Shown piece after piece: positions 47,225 through 57,501 of a stretch of DNA of 64,000 nucleotides. The stretch's first letter is position 1; every line of letters starts with the position of its first letter. This DNA comes from Pelagibacteraceae bacterium AG-313-A04 (GTDB taxonomy: Bacteria > Pseudomonadota > Alphaproteobacteria > Pelagibacterales > Pelagibacteraceae). The translations under genes were made by a program, and so were the position numbers. The DNA lies in contig QBVU01000002.1 in NCBI GenBank assembly GCA_003284275.1, forward strand, positions 62,001 through 126,000, given 5' to 3'. Below the pieces are notes generated by a model. It was not told where the DNA came from, did not search any database, and was given only the letters and a program-made list of their open reading frames with translations.

Positions 47225-48458
47225 TGATTTGTCTTCCTATCTTTTCTATTAAAAATTTCTTCAAATTATCTTCAGGTAATTTCTCTAAAATTTCAGATAA
47301 AAAACCATTAATGAGCATTTGATAAGCTTTCTTTTCGGGAATCCCTCTCGATTTTAAGTAATGAATTGAATTTAAATCTATGCTTCCTGATGTAGAACCA
47401 TGGGAACATTTGACATCATCTGCATAAATTTCTAATTCTGGTTTAGCATCAAATTCTGCGTTGTCATTTAATAATAAAGCTTTACTTAATTGATATGCAT
47501 CTGTTTTTTGAGCATCTTGTTTAACAAATATTTTTCCTTGGTAAACTCCTTTGCTTTGATCATTTAATACATTCTTAATTTTTTGATAGCTTTGACAGTT
47601 CTTGAAATTATGATTTACGCTACTTTTAATTTCTTGATGTTCTTCGCTTCCAAGACTTAGTGCTGAAAAAATTGAACTTTTAGCGTGTTCTTCATTCAAA
47701 TTAATTTCTATATCAATCTTGTTAAATTTAAGTCCAGTAGAAAGAATATAATTATCTAAATTAGTATTCTGCTTTAAATCACTTTTTAAATAGTTATGAA
47801 AATAACAATTACATCTATCCTTGTTTATAAAAATATTTTTTAAGTTTGAGTCTTTTTTCAGCTCTAAGTAGTCAAAAGAATTTACAAAAAAATTATTTTT
47901 AGAGTTGGTATCTGTATAGTTGAGTATTGTTAATTCTGAATTTTCATTAAGAATTAATGAGTTTTTATAACTTATTATTTGTTCCTTAATGCTCTCAGAA
48001 AAATGATTGTAAACAACTAAAGGTTTTTTAAATTTATAATCTTTAGATATTTCAAGATAATAGCCGCCCGTAGCCAGTGCATTGTTAAGTAGATTTAAGG
48101 AATTTTGATTGCTAACAGATATTTGGTTTTTATAGTCGTACTCTTTAATCAAAACCTTATTTTTGTCCTCAAACTTAAATTCATTTGAAACAAGTTTTCC
48201 GTCTAATATAAATAGATAATTATGATCAAATTCTTTAATTAATTCAAATTTTTTTTCTTTTACTGAGATATTGTCATTAGTGATATTGAAAAAATTTTTA
48301 CTTAGTATTGTATTAAGATCAGTAAATTTCCACGCCTCTTGTCTTTTATTTGGAAAACCATTTTTGCTAAAAAGATCTAATTCTTTGTTTCTAAATTTTT
48401 TTTCCTGTGCAGAGAGACCTTTAATATTATCGACTTTGAAGTCGTAAAAATTTTTCAT
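47214..48458 (-). CDS. sufD: Fe-S assembly protein SufD
   Basis: SufD pairs with SufB in the SufBC2D scaffold. The 414-residue protein is divergent in its N-terminal half, with only KRQEAWKFTDL recognisable. The C-terminal beta-helix has KSSVNHNFKN, SKGVYQGKIFVKQDAQKTDAYQ and the SufB/D signature ELEIYADDVKCSHGST with its conserved Cys and His. The context between sufC and sufS makes the call firm. Confidence 0.93.
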   Translation of the reverse strand: MKNFYDFKVDNIKGLSAQEKKFRNKELDLFSKNGFPNKRQEAWKFTDLNTILSKNFFNITNDNISVKEKKFELIKEFDHNYLFILDGKLVSNEFKFEDKNKVLIKEYDYKNQISVSNQNSLNLLNNALATGGYYLEISKDYKFKKPLVVYNHFSESIKEQIISYKNSLILNENSELTILNYTDTNSKNNFFVNSFDYLELKKDSNLKNIFINKDRCNCYFHNYLKSDLKQNTNLDNYILSTGLKFNKIDIEINLNEEHAKSSIFSALSLGSEEHQEIKSSVNHNFKNCQSYQKIKNVLNDQSKGVYQGKIFVKQDAQKTDAYQLSKALLLNDNAEFDAKPELEIYADDVKCSHGSTSGSIDLNSIHYLKSRGIPEKKAYQMLINGFLSEILEKLPEDNLKKFLIEKIGRQINGY

Positions 48459-49193
48459 TTAAATAAAATTTGCGTAACCTGTTTTTTCTAATTCAACTCC
48501 AAGATCTGCGTTCCCGGTCTTAACAATCTTTCCTTTAGATAAAACATGTATGAAATCTGGCTTTATATAATCTAAAAGTCTTTGATAATGAGTTATGATT
48601 AAGAAAGCGCTATCTTTACTTTTATAAGAGTTAACACCGTCAGCAACAATTCTTAACGCATCTATATCTAAACCCGAGTCAGTCTCGTCTAAAATTGCAA
48701 GCTTAGGCTGTAGTATTTTCATTTGCAAAATTTCATTTTTTTTCTTTTCACCACCTGAAAACCCAACGTTTAATTGACGTGATAAAAATTTCTCTTCTAT
48801 TCCAAGCTCGGATGATTTTTCTTTAACTATTTTCAAAAAACTTAATGTGTCTAATTCTTTTTCACCTCTTGCTTTTCTTATTGAATTAAGGGACGTCCTT
48901 AAAAAAACATTAGTGTTTACTCCTGGTATTTCTAATGGGTATTGAAATGCTAAGAAAATTCCTTTTTGAGCTCTTTCTTCAATTGATAGTTCACTAAGAT
49001 TTTGACCGTCAAATTTAATTTCTCCTTTTGTCTCGTAACCATTCTTGCCAGACAATATATTTGCTAATGTACTTTTTCCGGAACCATTTGGTCCCATTAT
49101 TGCGTGAACTTCACCGGGTTTAATATCAAGATTTAAGCCATTTAAAATATACTTATTATCGACTTTTGCTTCTAAGTTTTTAATATTTAACAT
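48459..49193 (-). CDS. sufC: Fe-S assembly ATPase SufC
   Basis: The soluble ABC-type ATPase of the SufBCD complex, 244 residues. Walker A is GPNGSGKSTLANIL (about 34-47), the signature GFSGGEKKKNEILQM and Walker B AILDETDSGLD are typical of SufC rather than of transporters. It sits between sufB (1-bp overlap) and sufD. Confidence 0.97.
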   Translation of the reverse strand: MLNIKNLEAKVDNKYILNGLNLDIKPGEVHAIMGPNGSGKSTLANILSGKNGYETKGEIKFDGQNLSELSIEERAQKGIFLAFQYPLEIPGVNTNVFLRTSLNSIRKARGEKELDTLSFLKIVKEKSSELGIEEKFLSRQLNVGFSGGEKKKNEILQMKILQPKLAILDETDSGLDIDALRIVADGVNSYKSKDSAFLIITHYQRLLDYIKPDFIHVLSKGKIVKTGNADLGVELEKTGYANFI

Positions 49194-50629
49194 TATCCTA
49201 CACTTCCCTCTAAGCTTATTGCCACAAGTTTTTGTGCTTCAACCGCGAATTCCATTGGTAGTTGCTGTAAAACTTCTTTACAAAAACCATTCACTATTAA
49301 ACTAACTGCTTCTTCTTGGTCTAGTCCTCTTTGATTGCAGTAATAAAGTTGCTCCTCATTTATTTTTGTAGTTGTTGCTTCGTGTTCTATTGTTGAAGTA
49401 GAATTATTATTTTTAATATAAGGAATAGTGTGTGCTCCACATTTATTACCCATTAATAAAGAATCACATTGAGTATAATTTCTAGAATTACTAGCTTTAT
49501 TTTTAATTTCTACAAGACCCCTATACATATTATCTGCTTTACCAGCAGAAATACCTTTTGAAATTATTTTACTTTTTGTATTTTTTCCTAAGTGGATCAT
49601 CTTTGTTCCAGTATCTGCTTTTTGATGATTATTGGTAATTGCAATTGAGTAAAATTCTCCGACAGAGTTATCTCCTTGTAAAATACAACTAGGATATTTC
49701 CAAGTTATCGCTGAGCCTGTTTCGACTTGTGTCCAAGAAATTTTTGAATTTCTTCCCCTACAAGCTCCTCTCTTTGTTACAAAATTATAAATTCCACCAA
49801 CACCATTTTCATCTCCAGGATACCAATTTTGCACTGTTGAATATTTTATTTCTGCGTCATCTAAAGCAACTAGTTCAACATTGGCAGCATGAAGTTGGTT
49901 TTCATCTCTCATAGGAGCTGTGCAACCCTCTAAATAACTAACATAACTTCCTTTATCAGCAATAATCAATGTTCTCTCGAACTGGCCAGTTTCTGAAGCA
50001 TTAATTCTAAAATACGTAGACAATTCCATTGGGCATTTCGTGTTAGGCGGTATGTAAACGAATGATCCGTCTGTAAATACAGCAGAATTTAAAGTTGCAA
50101 AATAATGATCACTTAAAGGTATAACAGAGCCAAGATATTTCTTTACTAAATCAGGATGTTTTTGTACAGCTTCTGAAATCGAACAGAAAATTATTCCTTT
50201 TTTTGTTAGCTCATCCTTGAAAGTAGTTGCAACTGAAACCGAGTCAAAGACAGCATCGACAGCTATACCGTTTAATCTCTTTTGTTCATCTAAAGGAATT
50301 CCAAGTTTTTTATAGGTCTCTATGATTTTAGGATCTATTTCATCTAAACTTTTAGGTTTTCCAGATGTGCCTTTTGGTGCAGAGTAATAGTATAAGTCCT
50401 GATAATTAATTTTAGGATATTTTGGTTTCTGCCAGTCTGGCTCTTTTAAAATCTTTAATCTATTAAAAGCTTTAAGTCTCCATTCTAACATCCATTTTGG
50501 TTCTTTTTTTATTTTAGAAATAAATCTAATCGTATCTTCGTTTAAGCCTTTCGGAGCTCTAATGTTTTCAACATCTGTAGTGAAACCATATTTATATTCT
50601 TTAGAATTTTTTAAATCTTCTGTTTTCAT
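49193..50629 (-). CDS. sufB: Fe-S assembly protein SufB
   Basis: The main scaffold subunit, 478 residues. It contains [12 protein letters not shown] near the N-terminus, [39 protein letters not shown] (a conserved Cys of the beta-helix) and [12 protein letters not shown], then [16 protein letters not shown]. It overlaps iscR by 4 bp, so regulator and machinery are translated from one message. Confidence 0.97.
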   Translation of the reverse strand: MKTEDLKNSKEYKYGFTTDVENIRAPKGLNEDTIRFISKIKKEPKWMLEWRLKAFNRLKILKEPDWQKPKYPKINYQDLYYYSAPKGTSGKPKSLDEIDPKIIETYKKLGIPLDEQKRLNGIAVDAVFDSVSVATTFKDELTKKGIIFCSISEAVQKHPDLVKKYLGSVIPLSDHYFATLNSAVFTDGSFVYIPPNTKCPMELSTYFRINASETGQFERTLIIADKGSYVSYLEGCTAPMRDENQLHAANVELVALDDAEIKYSTVQNWYPGDENGVGGIYNFVTKRGACRGRNSKISWTQVETGSAITWKYPSCILQGDNSVGEFYSIAITNNHQKADTGTKMIHLGKNTKSKIISKGISAGKADNMYRGLVEIKNKASNSRNYTQCDSLLMGNKCGAHTIPYIKNNNSTSTIEHEATTTKINEEQLYYCNQRGLDQEEAVSLIVNGFCKEVLQQLPMEFAVEAQKLVAISLEGSVG

Positions 50630-51051
50630 TTATTTAATGTTTGGTTTTTTTTAATTAAATCTTGCAATTTAACTTTTTCAAAAAAATTATTTATATGTTG
50701 GTCAAGTTGGTCCCATAAATTATGGGTTATACATTTTGAAGACTTGTTATTACATCCTTTTTTTGAGTCTTTTTTGCAATTCAAAGTTTTTATTTCTTCA
50801 TCTACAGCTGAAATTATTTTTGAAATTTTAATTGTATCTGGTGAATGTTCTAAAACATAACCACCCTTAGCTCCCCTAACACTTTTAACTAAATTATTAT
50901 GTTTAAGTTTAATAAATATTTGTTCTAAATAAGCCAAAGAAATGTTTTGCCTTATTGAAATATCTGTCAAACTTATAGGGCCTTTATCTTTAAATAGAGC
51001 TAAATCTGCCATAGCCATAACAGCATACCTGCCTTTTGAGTTTAATTTCAT
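50626..51051 (-). CDS. iscR: Rrf2-family Fe-S regulator (IscR-like)
   Basis: First gene of the suf operon, 141 residues. The N-terminal winged helix has [13 protein letters not shown] and [14 protein letters not shown]. Three cysteines, [16 protein letters not shown] (about 94-109), followed by THNLW match the IscR cluster-binding loop, although the spacing (7 and 6 residues) is longer than in E. coli IscR. It probably senses Fe-S status and controls the operon. An iron-box-like palindrome lies 110-127 bp upstream. Confidence 0.88.
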   Translation of the reverse strand: MKLNSKGRYAVMAMADLALFKDKGPISLTDISIRQNISLAYLEQIFIKLKHNNLVKSVRGAKGGYVLEHSPDTIKISKIISAVDEEIKTLNCKKDSKKGCNNKSSKCITHNLWDQLDQHINNFFEKVKLQDLIKKNQTLNK

Positions 51052-51159
51052 AATTAATCGCTTTAATACAGCATTTTTTATTTAATTCCTACCTTTACAC
51101 TATGATTTAAAAAAAAATATTTGCCGCAGAAAAACGTGCTATAAACCATTACTTTTTTT

Positions 51160-51178
51160 AAAAATAATAATCATTATC
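51160..51178. promoter_or_regulatory. Fur-box-like palindrome
   Basis: AAAAATAATAATCATTATC matches the classical 19-bp Fur consensus (GATAATGATAATCATTATC) at 16 positions, with a central ATAAT-C-ATTAT dyad. It lies 4 bases before the hydrolase ATG and about 109 bases upstream of iscR, between the divergent genes. The iron-linked neighbour supports function; AT-rich sequence weakens the match. Confidence 0.5.
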
Positions 51179-51182
51179 AAAT

Positions 51183-51839
51183 ATGAAACCTAAAAGTTTA
51201 GAAATTTTTATTCCAGGGCCTGCTGGTAGACTTGAGGCAAAATATTATAAAAATCCAAAATTTGGTTCTCCTGTTGCAATTGTTTTACATCCACATCCTC
51301 AATATGGTGGAACAATGAATAATAGAATTGTTCAATTGATGTACAATATTTTTTTAGAAAACGGTTTTTCAGTAATCAAAGTAAATTTTAGAGGTGTTGG
51401 AAAAAGTGATGGAGTTTTTGATAATGGTCAAGGTGAATTATCTGATGCTGCGGCCGCTTTGGATTGGATTGAGAGACAAAACTTAGATTATAGTCAGTGT
51501 TGGGTCTCAGGATTTTCATTTGGATCTTTAATTTGTATGCAATTGATCATGAGAAGGCCTGAAGTAAATAACTTTATTGCTGTTTCTCCTCAACCTAATG
51601 TATATGATTTTTCTTTTTTAGCTCCATGTCCTACATCTGGCCAAGTAATTTACAGTGAAAATGATGAACTTGTAACTAAAGAAAGTATAAATGAATTAGA
51701 TACAAGGATAAAAAGTCAGAAAGGTGTTGAAGTTATTTTCTCTAAAGTTAAAAACTCTAATCATTTTTTTAAAAATAAAGAAAAAGAATTATCAGAGGAA
51801 ATTGAAAAGTATTTGAAAGAAAAAACTGCTTTAATTTAA
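51183..51839 (+). CDS. Alpha/beta hydrolase
   Basis: A 218-residue alpha/beta hydrolase. It has VLHPHPQYGGTMNN (oxyanion HPHP motif, about 36-49), VNFRGVGKSDG, the nucleophile elbow GFSFGS (Ser about 116), an Asp in SENDELV and a His in NSNHFF. The family is conserved in alphaproteobacteria, often annotated only as hydrolase; substrate is unknown. It is divergent from the suf operon, sharing an intergenic region with the Fur-like box. It ends 2 bp before convergent anmK. Confidence 0.85.
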   Translation: MKPKSLEIFIPGPAGRLEAKYYKNPKFGSPVAIVLHPHPQYGGTMNNRIVQLMYNIFLENGFSVIKVNFRGVGKSDGVFDNGQGELSDAAAALDWIERQNLDYSQCWVSGFSFGSLICMQLIMRRPEVNNFIAVSPQPNVYDFSFLAPCPTSGQVIYSENDELVTKESINELDTRIKSQKGVEVIFSKVKNSNHFFKNKEKELSEEIEKYLKEKTALI

Positions 51840-51841
51840 TT

Positions 51842-52954
51842 CTAGATTTGTTTGCCACCTTTTGTTGGTGCTTTGCATCCGGTAGTGTTTGGATAAGATA
51901 ATGGAAGATTCATAATTGATCTAGCTGCTAGATAAGCAAAGGCTTGTGACTCTACAAAATCTCCATTTATTTGATAATCATCAATTAATTTCAAATTAAT
52001 ACTATTTGGTAATTTTTTTTTAATCATTTCCAACAAAATTTTATTTTTTCTGCCTCCACCACAAAATAATATCTCTTTAAATTTAGATCTTGAATCAGCT
52101 AAACATAGTGTTAGTTCTTCACTGATGATACTAGCAGTAAAATCTGTGAGTGTAGCTGCTCCATCTTCAAGGTTTAACCCTCTTACAAATGAAACATCAA
52201 AATCATTTGTATCAAATGACAACTTATCTTTGTTTTTTCTGTTAGCATACAATTCTAATGCCTGCTCAAAAATAATTTCATTTTTTTTTCCAATTGAAGC
52301 AAGTTTTCCATCTTGATCAAATTTCTTACTAGAATTTTTTCTCACCCAAGAGTCAATGAGACAATTGCCAGGACCTATATCTTTGCTTATTAATCTTGAA
52401 AGCTCATTTCTATCTTTGATAATTGTAATATTTGAAATGCCCCCGATATTAAGAAAACAAATTGGTAAATTAATATTGTGTTGAAAACTAATTAGGTGAT
52501 GGAAAACAGGTGTCAATGGTGCCCCCTGCCCTCCGTTTAAAATATCATTCGATCTGAAGTCGTAAACTATTTTTTTATTTGTTAATTGTTTTAAAAGATT
52601 TCCATTGCCTAATTGCCTAGAAATTTTTTCCTCGTAATTATGATAAATAGTTTGTCCATGAAACCCTACTATAGTTTCACTGCTTAAATCAAAGCTTTTA
52701 ATTATTTCAGCGTGAAAAATAGTTATTATCCTCTCCAAATTTTTTATTTCATTATCGAACGATTTTAGATGTTCGATTTTGCTTATTTTTTGCTTTAAGT
52801 TGTGAATAGAATTATAAATATAAGAATCATATTCAAAGTATTTATCTTTTATAATTTCATAATGATTTATCCCATTAGTTTTAATGATAGATGCATCCAC
52901 ACCATCTCCAGAGGAACCACTCATTAATCCCAAACAAATCCAATTTTTTTGCAT
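51842..52954 (-). CDS. anmK: Anhydro-N-acetylmuramic acid kinase
   Basis: AnmK phosphorylates and opens 1,6-anhydro-MurNAc in cell-wall recycling. The 370-residue protein has GLMSGSSGDGVDASII (about 9-24), VGFHGQTIYH, the catalytic Asp region in IGPGNCLIDSW, LFCGGGRKN and, at the C-terminus, ESQAFAYLAARS and NTTGCKAPTKGG. Length is typical. It is divergent from tyrS, with 55 bp between the starts. Confidence 0.95.
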   Translation of the reverse strand: MQKNWICLGLMSGSSGDGVDASIIKTNGINHYEIIKDKYFEYDSYIYNSIHNLKQKISKIEHLKSFDNEIKNLERIITIFHAEIIKSFDLSSETIVGFHGQTIYHNYEEKISRQLGNGNLLKQLTNKKIVYDFRSNDILNGGQGAPLTPVFHHLISFQHNINLPICFLNIGGISNITIIKDRNELSRLISKDIGPGNCLIDSWVRKNSSKKFDQDGKLASIGKKNEIIFEQALELYANRKNKDKLSFDTNDFDVSFVRGLNLEDGAATLTDFTASIISEELTLCLADSRSKFKEILFCGGGRKNKILLEMIKKKLPNSINLKLIDDYQINGDFVESQAFAYLAARSIMNLPLSYPNTTGCKAPTKGGKQI

Positions 52955-53009
52955 ATTTTTATTTATTTATAATAATTTTTGTATAATAGTTGCTTTATCA
53001 AATATCACT

Positions 53010-54248
53010 ATGAAAAAAAAATTTTTGCAGGAAATGCAAGACCGAGGGTACCTAAATCAATGCACTAATTTAGATAGATTAGGTAATATTTGTAATAAAG
53101 AGTCGATATCTGCATATATTGGCTTTGACTGCACCGCAACAAGCTTACATGTAGGAAGTTTATTACAAATTATGATTTTAAAGCTGATGCAAAAATATGG
53201 GCATCGCCCTATTGTTTTGCTTGGAGGAGGAACTACATTAATTGGTGATCCATCAGGAAAAGACTCAACAAGAAAAATTTTAAAAGAAGAAGAAATTAAA
53301 AATAATATTAAAAGTATTAAAAAAGTATTCAATAAAATCTTAGATACTTCTAACAATAAAACATCTCCTATCTTTGTAAACAATGCAGATTGGTTAAACA
53401 AATTAAATTATATTCAATTTCTTAGAGATGTTGGTAGTCACTTTACAATAAATAAAATGCTCACATTTGATAGTGTCAAGACTAGACTGGATAGAGAACA
53501 ATCATTAAGTTATATGGAATTTAATTACATGATTTTGCAAGCGTTTGATTTTTACCAATTATTTAAAAATAAGAATTGTATTTTACAAATTGGAGGTTCA
53601 GATCAATGGGGTAATATAGTTAATGGCGTAGATTTAATCAGACGAAAATTACAAAAAGAAGCATTCGGTTTAACTTCCCCATTAATAACACTTTCTTCGG
53701 GAGCAAAGATGGGAAAAACTGAATCGGGAGCAATATGGTTAAACGATGAACTGTTATCTCCTTACGATTATTGGCAATTTTGGAGAAATACAGATGATAG
53801 AGACATAAAAAAATTTTTATATTACTTTACCGAAATTGAAATAAATGAATTGAAAAATATTTATAAAAATGAAAAAAATATTAATAATTTGAAAATTTTG
53901 TTAGCGAATGAAGCTACTAGATTGCTTCACGGAGCTGATGCAGCAAAAAAAGCTGAACAAACAGCAAAAATCACTTTTGAAAAGGGTGGGCTTGGATCTG
54001 ATTTACCAGAAATTAGAGTTAAATTAAATGAAATCGAGAAAGGGATAGGTATTTTAGATTTTATTGCTAATAATAAAATTCTACCTTCAAAAAGTGAAGC
54101 ACGAAGAGCTATTGCTAATAAAGGATTTAAAATAGATGGCATTGTAATTGAGGATGAAAAAAAAATCTTAAAGCCAGAAGATTTTAAAAAAAATATTTTT
54201 AAACTTTCCTACGGAAAAAAAAAACATTACTTAATTAAAATTATTTAG
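53010..54248 (+). CDS. tyrS: Tyrosyl-tRNA synthetase
   Basis: A class I synthetase of 412 residues from the ATG at 53010 (MKKKFLQEMQDRGYL); the open frame upstream to 52884 overlaps the divergent anmK and is rejected. The HIGH-like motif is LHVGS (about 46-50), KMSKS-like is GAKMGKTESGA (about 231-241), with GGSDQWGNIVNG between. The C-terminal S4 domain is clear (PSKSEARRAIANKGFKIDG). Its last 8 bases overlap the convergent AsmA-like gene. Confidence 0.97.
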   Translation: MKKKFLQEMQDRGYLNQCTNLDRLGNICNKESISAYIGFDCTATSLHVGSLLQIMILKLMQKYGHRPIVLLGGGTTLIGDPSGKDSTRKILKEEEIKNNIKSIKKVFNKILDTSNNKTSPIFVNNADWLNKLNYIQFLRDVGSHFTINKMLTFDSVKTRLDREQSLSYMEFNYMILQAFDFYQLFKNKNCILQIGGSDQWGNIVNGVDLIRRKLQKEAFGLTSPLITLSSGAKMGKTESGAIWLNDELLSPYDYWQFWRNTDDRDIKKFLYYFTEIEINELKNIYKNEKNINNLKILLANEATRLLHGADAAKKAEQTAKITFEKGGLGSDLPEIRVKLNEIEKGIGILDFIANNKILPSKSEARRAIANKGFKIDGIVIEDEKKILKPEDFKKNIFKLSYGKKKHYLIKII

Positions 54249-56415
54249 GATCTTTATTTCTCTCTAAAATTTTTTGAATAAATCTTGGGGTTATTGTTTT
54301 TATAGGATTTATAGTAGTTTTAATTTTACCCTTTGGACCTTTCATTTTAAAGCTAATTCCAAACAATCCTTCTCCCACCTCTTTAGGTATAACGATATTT
54401 CCTAGAACAGGTATTTTTGAAATTATTTTATTTAAATTTTTAGCTGGCACTAAAGTTCCTTTTAAACTAGTTGTTCCCGCTTCATCTTGATATCCTTCCA
54501 TTATAACTGACATACTGGGCCCTAAAGCGATTATTTCATTTAATTTTAGAAAATTTTTATTTTTTTCCATATTTATTTCTAGTAAGTCAAAAGATATACC
54601 CTCTCCTTCAGCTAAATCTGCCAAACCACCAAGGTCAGCTAATGACAACAATTTTATTACGCCTGGCGCATTAATAACTTTAAATTTTTCAATTCTTAGC
54701 TTTGAATTTGATTTTTGACCTTCGATCAGAGATGTAAAAAGAAGTTTACCGCCTGAAAGGCCTTTAAAAAAGTTATATTCACTTAATAATGGTTGAGGAA
54801 GATCAGAATAAATTTCAAGAAATCTTTTTTTAGCTTGTTTATCTGTCTTCATTGAAATATCTAAAAAATTATTTTCACCAAAATCACCTTTTGATGAGAG
54901 TTTAATCAACTTTCCTTTTTGAATTTCCCCTAATAATCTAAAATTTTTAAGTTTTTCAGAAACAGGTGTTTTAATATTTTTAATATCTATTTCAAATTTT
55001 TTACTTACTTGATTAAATATATTTTTATCATTTTGTTTGCTTAAAAACTTTGGCAAGTAGGTTGCGTCAAATTTTGTTCCTTTAATCGAAATTTTTTTAT
55101 TCCATTTTACAGAGAAATTGTTGTTTAAAGTTTCTATATTAATTTTTTTTAAAGACACTAAGTCATTACCCTTAAGCTCTAAACCAAGCAGCTTAATTGA
55201 ATTATCCCCCTCATTATAATTTAATTTTTTAAAATTAATTAAGTTATTCTTTTTTTCTATTTCAAAAGCAAAATTAGCGATTTTTTCCTTTGATTTTTTA
55301 TAATTTATAAGATTAAGATTGAGATCATTTTTAAAATCAAAGTTTGCATTAATTTTTAATAAATTATTACTAAAGTTATTATCAATTTTAAAATCAAGAA
55401 AATTGGAGTTATCTAAAGAATATTTTCCTATTCCACTAATTTTAAAGCTTGTCGGAGATAAATTTGATTTTACTTGTGTTTCAATAAAACTTAATTCTTT
55501 TATTTCGTCATTAATTAAATCATTTTTAATGCTTTTAGCTAATAAAAAATTACTTTTTTTTAGTTTGCCTGAAAGATTGTAATCATAATTCTGCAATTTA
55601 TATGTGTCATCAAAGTTCAATGAGAGGTTATTGCTGAAATTTCCAGCTAGTAATTTTATTCTATCTTCAAGGTTGTATTTACTTAATAATTTTTTGTATT
55701 TGTAAAAAACTTTTTCATCTAAATCAATGTCAGAATTGAAATTTGAAACTAATTTTATTCCTTTTTCAAAATTTAGCCTAATATCGCCGTCAGAAATTTT
55801 CATACCATCCATAGTTCCGTAAATATTTTTTATTAAAACATCTTCTTTATCAGCAAAAAAATTAAAATTGGTTTTTCTTAAATTTACATTGCTTAAAATG
55901 TTGGCTTTTAAACCCCTTACATTACCTTTGATTATATAAGAGTCTATTTTACTAATATCATTAAAAAAGATTTCAATTTCAGAAATTAATTTACCTTCTG
56001 ATATTTTATTATTTAAATAGTTTTTAAAGTTTGAAGGTTTGATTAATTTTGAAAGTTTATTTAATTCAATAATATCTATTTCTTTTAACACGAGATTTAT
56101 TTTTTTTATTTTTAAATCAGTTTTAATTAAGGCAAAAAAATCGATGTAAACTTTTATATTTTCTACAGGAATGTAAAGATTATTGTAATTAATTTTAGGT
56201 TTAGCAGTTTCTATGAACAAACTTAACTCTTTAAAGTCCAGTTTAAAACTTACAGTTTTTAATTCTAGTTTTATATTTTTTGTTTGATCAATCTTATTAG
56301 TAATTAATTTATTAAATCTATCTGTTTTAATACCAATTGTCGAAAGTGTAATAAAAATAATGATAATTGAAAAAGATGCAATTAAGAAAAAATTGAAAAT
56401 AATTTTTCTTATCAT
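54241..56415 (-). CDS. AsmA/YhdP-like envelope protein
   Basis: A 724-residue protein with one N-terminal membrane helix (about 4-27) and a long beta-rich periplasmic part. The C-terminal region (about 580-715) has LADLGGLADLAEGEGISFD, LGPSMSVIMEGYQD and GTLVPAKNLNKIISKIPVLG, typical of the AsmA-like C-terminal domain. Members are thought to bridge the inner and outer membranes and help move phospholipids; that role is inferred by family. The start overlaps the prfB stop by 4 bp. Confidence 0.8.
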   Translation of the reverse strand: MIRKIIFNFFLIASFSIIIIFITLSTIGIKTDRFNKLITNKIDQTKNIKLELKTVSFKLDFKELSLFIETAKPKINYNNLYIPVENIKVYIDFFALIKTDLKIKKINLVLKEIDIIELNKLSKLIKPSNFKNYLNNKISEGKLISEIEIFFNDISKIDSYIIKGNVRGLKANILSNVNLRKTNFNFFADKEDVLIKNIYGTMDGMKISDGDIRLNFEKGIKLVSNFNSDIDLDEKVFYKYKKLLSKYNLEDRIKLLAGNFSNNLSLNFDDTYKLQNYDYNLSGKLKKSNFLLAKSIKNDLINDEIKELSFIETQVKSNLSPTSFKISGIGKYSLDNSNFLDFKIDNNFSNNLLKINANFDFKNDLNLNLINYKKSKEKIANFAFEIEKKNNLINFKKLNYNEGDNSIKLLGLELKGNDLVSLKKINIETLNNNFSVKWNKKISIKGTKFDATYLPKFLSKQNDKNIFNQVSKKFEIDIKNIKTPVSEKLKNFRLLGEIQKGKLIKLSSKGDFGENNFLDISMKTDKQAKKRFLEIYSDLPQPLLSEYNFFKGLSGGKLLFTSLIEGQKSNSKLRIEKFKVINAPGVIKLLSLADLGGLADLAEGEGISFDLLEINMEKNKNFLKLNEIIALGPSMSVIMEGYQDEAGTTSLKGTLVPAKNLNKIISKIPVLGNIVIPKEVGEGLFGISFKMKGPKGKIKTTINPIKTITPRFIQKILERNKDPK

Positions 56416-57501
56416 TTATTTTTTAAACCTGCCTCTATAAATTGATCAATATTACCATCCAAGACACTTGTTGGATTAGTGTTTTCAATTTTATTTCTTA
56501 AATCCTTTACTAATTGATAAGGTTGTAATACATAAGATCTAATTTGATGGCCCCAACCTATATCAGTTTTAGTACTTAACTCTCTTTGATTTGCTTCATC
56601 TTTTTTTTGAATTTCATACTCGTATAATCTCGCCTTTAACATTTTGAAACATGTTTCTTTATTTTTGTGTTGTGACCGTTCATTTTGACATTGCACTACA
56701 ATTTTTGAGGGTAAATGTGTTATTCTCACTGCGCTATCTGTAGTATTAACATGTTGTCCACCTGCTCCACTTGAACGATAAGTGTCAATTCTTAAATCTT
56801 TTTCATCTATTTTTATTTGAATATCATCATCAACTGCTGGATACACCCAGACACTTGCAAAACTTGTATGTCTTCTAGCGCCGCTGTCAAATGGAGATAT
56901 TCGCACTAATCTATGAACACCTGACTCAGACTTCATCAGTCCATAAAGGTAATTTCCCTCTACTTTTATAGTTGATGACTTTATTCCTGCTTCTTCTCCT
57001 TTGTGTTCACTAATAATTTCATATTTAAAATTTTTTTTATCAAACCATTTCATATACATTCGTCTCAGCATATCTGCCCAATCTTGACTTTCTGTTCCTC
57101 CAGCTCCTGCATGGATTTCCAGATAAATATCATAATTATCGTTTTCACCAGATAAAAAACAATTATTCTCATTGCTTCGAATTTCTAATAAAATTTTTGA
57201 AATTTTTTGTATACAATCGTTGATGGTGTCTTCGTCTTTTTCTTGAGATGCAAGATCGAATAAATCTTTAATATTTACCAAATCCTTTGACAGTTTGTTA
57301 TATGAATTTAAAATATCTTCAAAAAATTTTTTTTGTTTGACAGTTTTTTTTACTAAATTCTGATCTTTCCAAAAATTTTCTTTAGAGGAAATTTTTTCTA
57401 ATTCCTTTAATTTAATCTCAATATTTTCTTTATCAAAGGTACCCCCTGATATTATTAAGGGATTTTTTTGCTAAATTTAAATTTGTTTCAAAATTTTCCA
57501 T
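56412..57501 (-). CDS. prfB: Peptide chain release factor 2, programmed +1 frameshift
   Basis: RF2 reads UGA and UAA. The ATG at 57501 opens 22 codons (MENFETNLNLAKKSLNNIRGYL) that end in an in-frame TGA (57435-57433). A +1 shift on CTT-TGA joins them to the long frame, giving about 362 residues, close to the E. coli length. The AGGGGG and CTT-TGA context is the classical recoding site. The body has the SPF codon-recognition motif (VRISPFDSG) and the catalytic GGQ (GAGGQHVNTTDSAVR). Its ATG overlaps the stop of the PBP gene. Confidence 0.96.
57433..57447 (-). promoter_or_regulatory. prfB +1 recoding site
   Basis: Read on the minus strand, AGGGGG (57447-57442) acts as an internal Shine-Dalgarno, followed by TAC and the slippery CTT-TGA (57438-57433). 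When RF2 is scarce, ribosomes pause at TGA and slip +1. Sequence and spacing match the well-known bacterial prfB signal. Confidence 0.95.

Noticed and set aside
52884-53009. N-terminal extension of tyrS
   Set aside because: It lies over the divergent anmK start and has no similarity to TyrRS; the ATG at 53010 gives the usual length.
57282-57500. prfB looks broken by an in-frame TGA
   Set aside because: The AGGGGG and CTT-TGA context is the standard programmed frameshift, and both parts match RF2.
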